From NCBI GenBank assembly GCA_018610025.1, contig JAHENW010000105.1:1-5631 (forward strand): a stretch of 5,631 nt of DNA, read 5' to 3'. Positions 5,117-5,631 of this stretch are shown here, in pieces. This stretch comes from Thermoplasmatota archaeon (GTDB lineage: Archaea > Thermoplasmatota > Thermoplasmata > Halarchaeoplasmatales > Halarchaeoplasmataceae). Below the pieces are notes generated by a model that ran no database searches, was not told where the DNA came from, and saw only the letters and a list, made by a program, of their open reading frames with translations. How positions within the stretch are numbered: the first letter of the stretch is position 1; the number at the start of each line of letters is the position of its first letter. Made by a program: the position numbers and the translations under genes.

Positions 5117-5631
5117 ATGGTCGACGATCTATTCTCTACCCCAAACATACCCCCCAACCTTCCCCCTAAAGTGAAGGAAGCACGGGAGATGTTCAAATAC
5201 GCTGCGATATTTTTCCTCCTAGCGGCGCTCATAAACGTCCTATGGGGATTCTGGGATATAGTCAGAGGGATCTTTTATTTCCACTATTACTACGGAAGCT
5301 CAAGGATAGTTTTCGGTATAATCAGGATCGCTTTAGGTGGATTGGCGATCGTAATCAAAGGTAAATTCGAGAATAACATCATAGCCCCTATCGATCAGGG
5401 GATGTATAAGAAATCCGAAGACAACATGATCCTGTACATGATACTGGGGTTCATCTTCGGTCTTGGACTCTCTGGTATACTGATACTGATAGGACACATG
5501 AAGCTGGATGAGGCGGAAACCCAGGTCCACGACTGTCCCACCTGCGGGGCTCCTTTAAGGTACGTACCACAGAACGATGGTTGGTACTGTGACCAGTGTG
5601 CAGATTACAAGGTCCCTGTGCAGCCCGCTCA
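5117..5631 (+). CDS. Multi-pass membrane protein with C-terminal zinc ribbon, cut by window edge
   Basis: An open frame of 171 complete codons reaches the right edge without a stop. Residues 1-27 are a Pro-rich then basic N-terminus (PNIPPNLPPKVKEAREMFK) with no signal peptide. Three hydrophobic helices follow at about 28-49, 63-81 and 103-127. The loops between them are aromatic (YFHYYYG) and basic (KGKFENN, YKKSEDN). After helix 3 comes a zinc ribbon, with CPTCG at 140-144 and CDQC at 158-161. Its two CxxC knuckles are 14 residues apart and should bind one zinc ion. The ribbon is followed by YKVPVQP, so more sequence is expected. It is translated from its own Shine-Dalgarno, 2 nt after the upstream stop, so it shares the operon with the Gln/Pro-tailed surface protein and may act with it. 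I recognise no family with a known function. Membrane-linked zinc ribbons are common in archaeal genomes and usually unassigned. Confidence 0.83.
   Translation, partial: MVDDLFSTPNIPPNLPPKVKEAREMFKYAAIFFLLAALINVLWGFWDIVRGIFYFHYYYGSSRIVFGIIRIALGGLAIVIKGKFENNIIAPIDQGMYKKSEDNMILYMILGFIFGLGLSGILILIGHMKLDEAETQVHDCPTCGAPLRYVPQNDGWYCDQCADYKVPVQPA

Noticed and set aside
4912..5232. A 106-codon minus-strand open frame, and a 76-codon plus-strand frame at 4939-5169, over the Gln/Pro tract
   Set aside because: Both are by-products of the biased CAG/CCN codons of the real gene. They have no promoter or ribosome site, and their Arg/Ala/Val- or Ser/His-rich compositions match no protein type.
1..5631. CRISPR arrays, tRNA or rRNA genes, insertion sequences
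   Set aside because: Intergenic gaps total only about 300 bp and show no spaced repeats, cloverleaf or terminal inverted repeats. No transposase or integrase is encoded.

Overview
The window looks archaeal, most likely a euryarchaeon of the Thermoplasmatota or a related lineage. It encodes an MptA/FolE2-type GTP cyclohydrolase. It has a Ras/Rab-like small GTPase with a non-standard extension. Its TATA boxes lie about 24-30 nt before start codons, which suggests leaderless transcripts. Archaeal-style signal peptides and a membrane-linked zinc ribbon are also present, and AGG/AGA/ATA codons are common. The lineage is an inference, because no rRNA or other phylogenetic marker is present.

Layout: (1) Positions 1-1492, minus strand: a secreted papain-family (C1A) cysteine peptidase with an intact Gln-Cys-His-Asn active site. 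Its C-terminus runs off the left edge. (2) A 71-bp divergent promoter region. (3) 1564-2292, plus: a class I SAM-dependent methyltransferase of unknown substrate. (4) 2296-3183, minus: GTP cyclohydrolase MptA, the first step of archaeal pterin (methanopterin-type) synthesis. It converges on the methyltransferase with only 3 bp between the stop codons. (5) A 90-bp divergent promoter region. (6) 3274-4086, plus: a Rab/Ras-like GTPase with an altered G3 box (DIMGE in place of DTAGQ) and an extra C-terminal domain of about 95 residues. (7) 4087-4226: an intergenic region with a 20-bp tandem direct repeat immediately before a TATA box. (8) 4227-5114, plus: a signal-peptide-bearing single-pass membrane protein with an extracellular domain and a Gln/Pro-rich tail. 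It is followed in an operon by (9) 5117-5631, plus: a three-helix membrane protein ending in a zinc ribbon, cut by the right edge.

The first four complete or partial genes are separate transcription units arranged as two divergent pairs. The last two form one operon, which is the best candidate for an undescribed system: a cell-surface sensor-like or scaffold-like protein with a disordered tail, made together with a multi-pass zinc-ribbon protein. Its function cannot be assigned from sequence alone.
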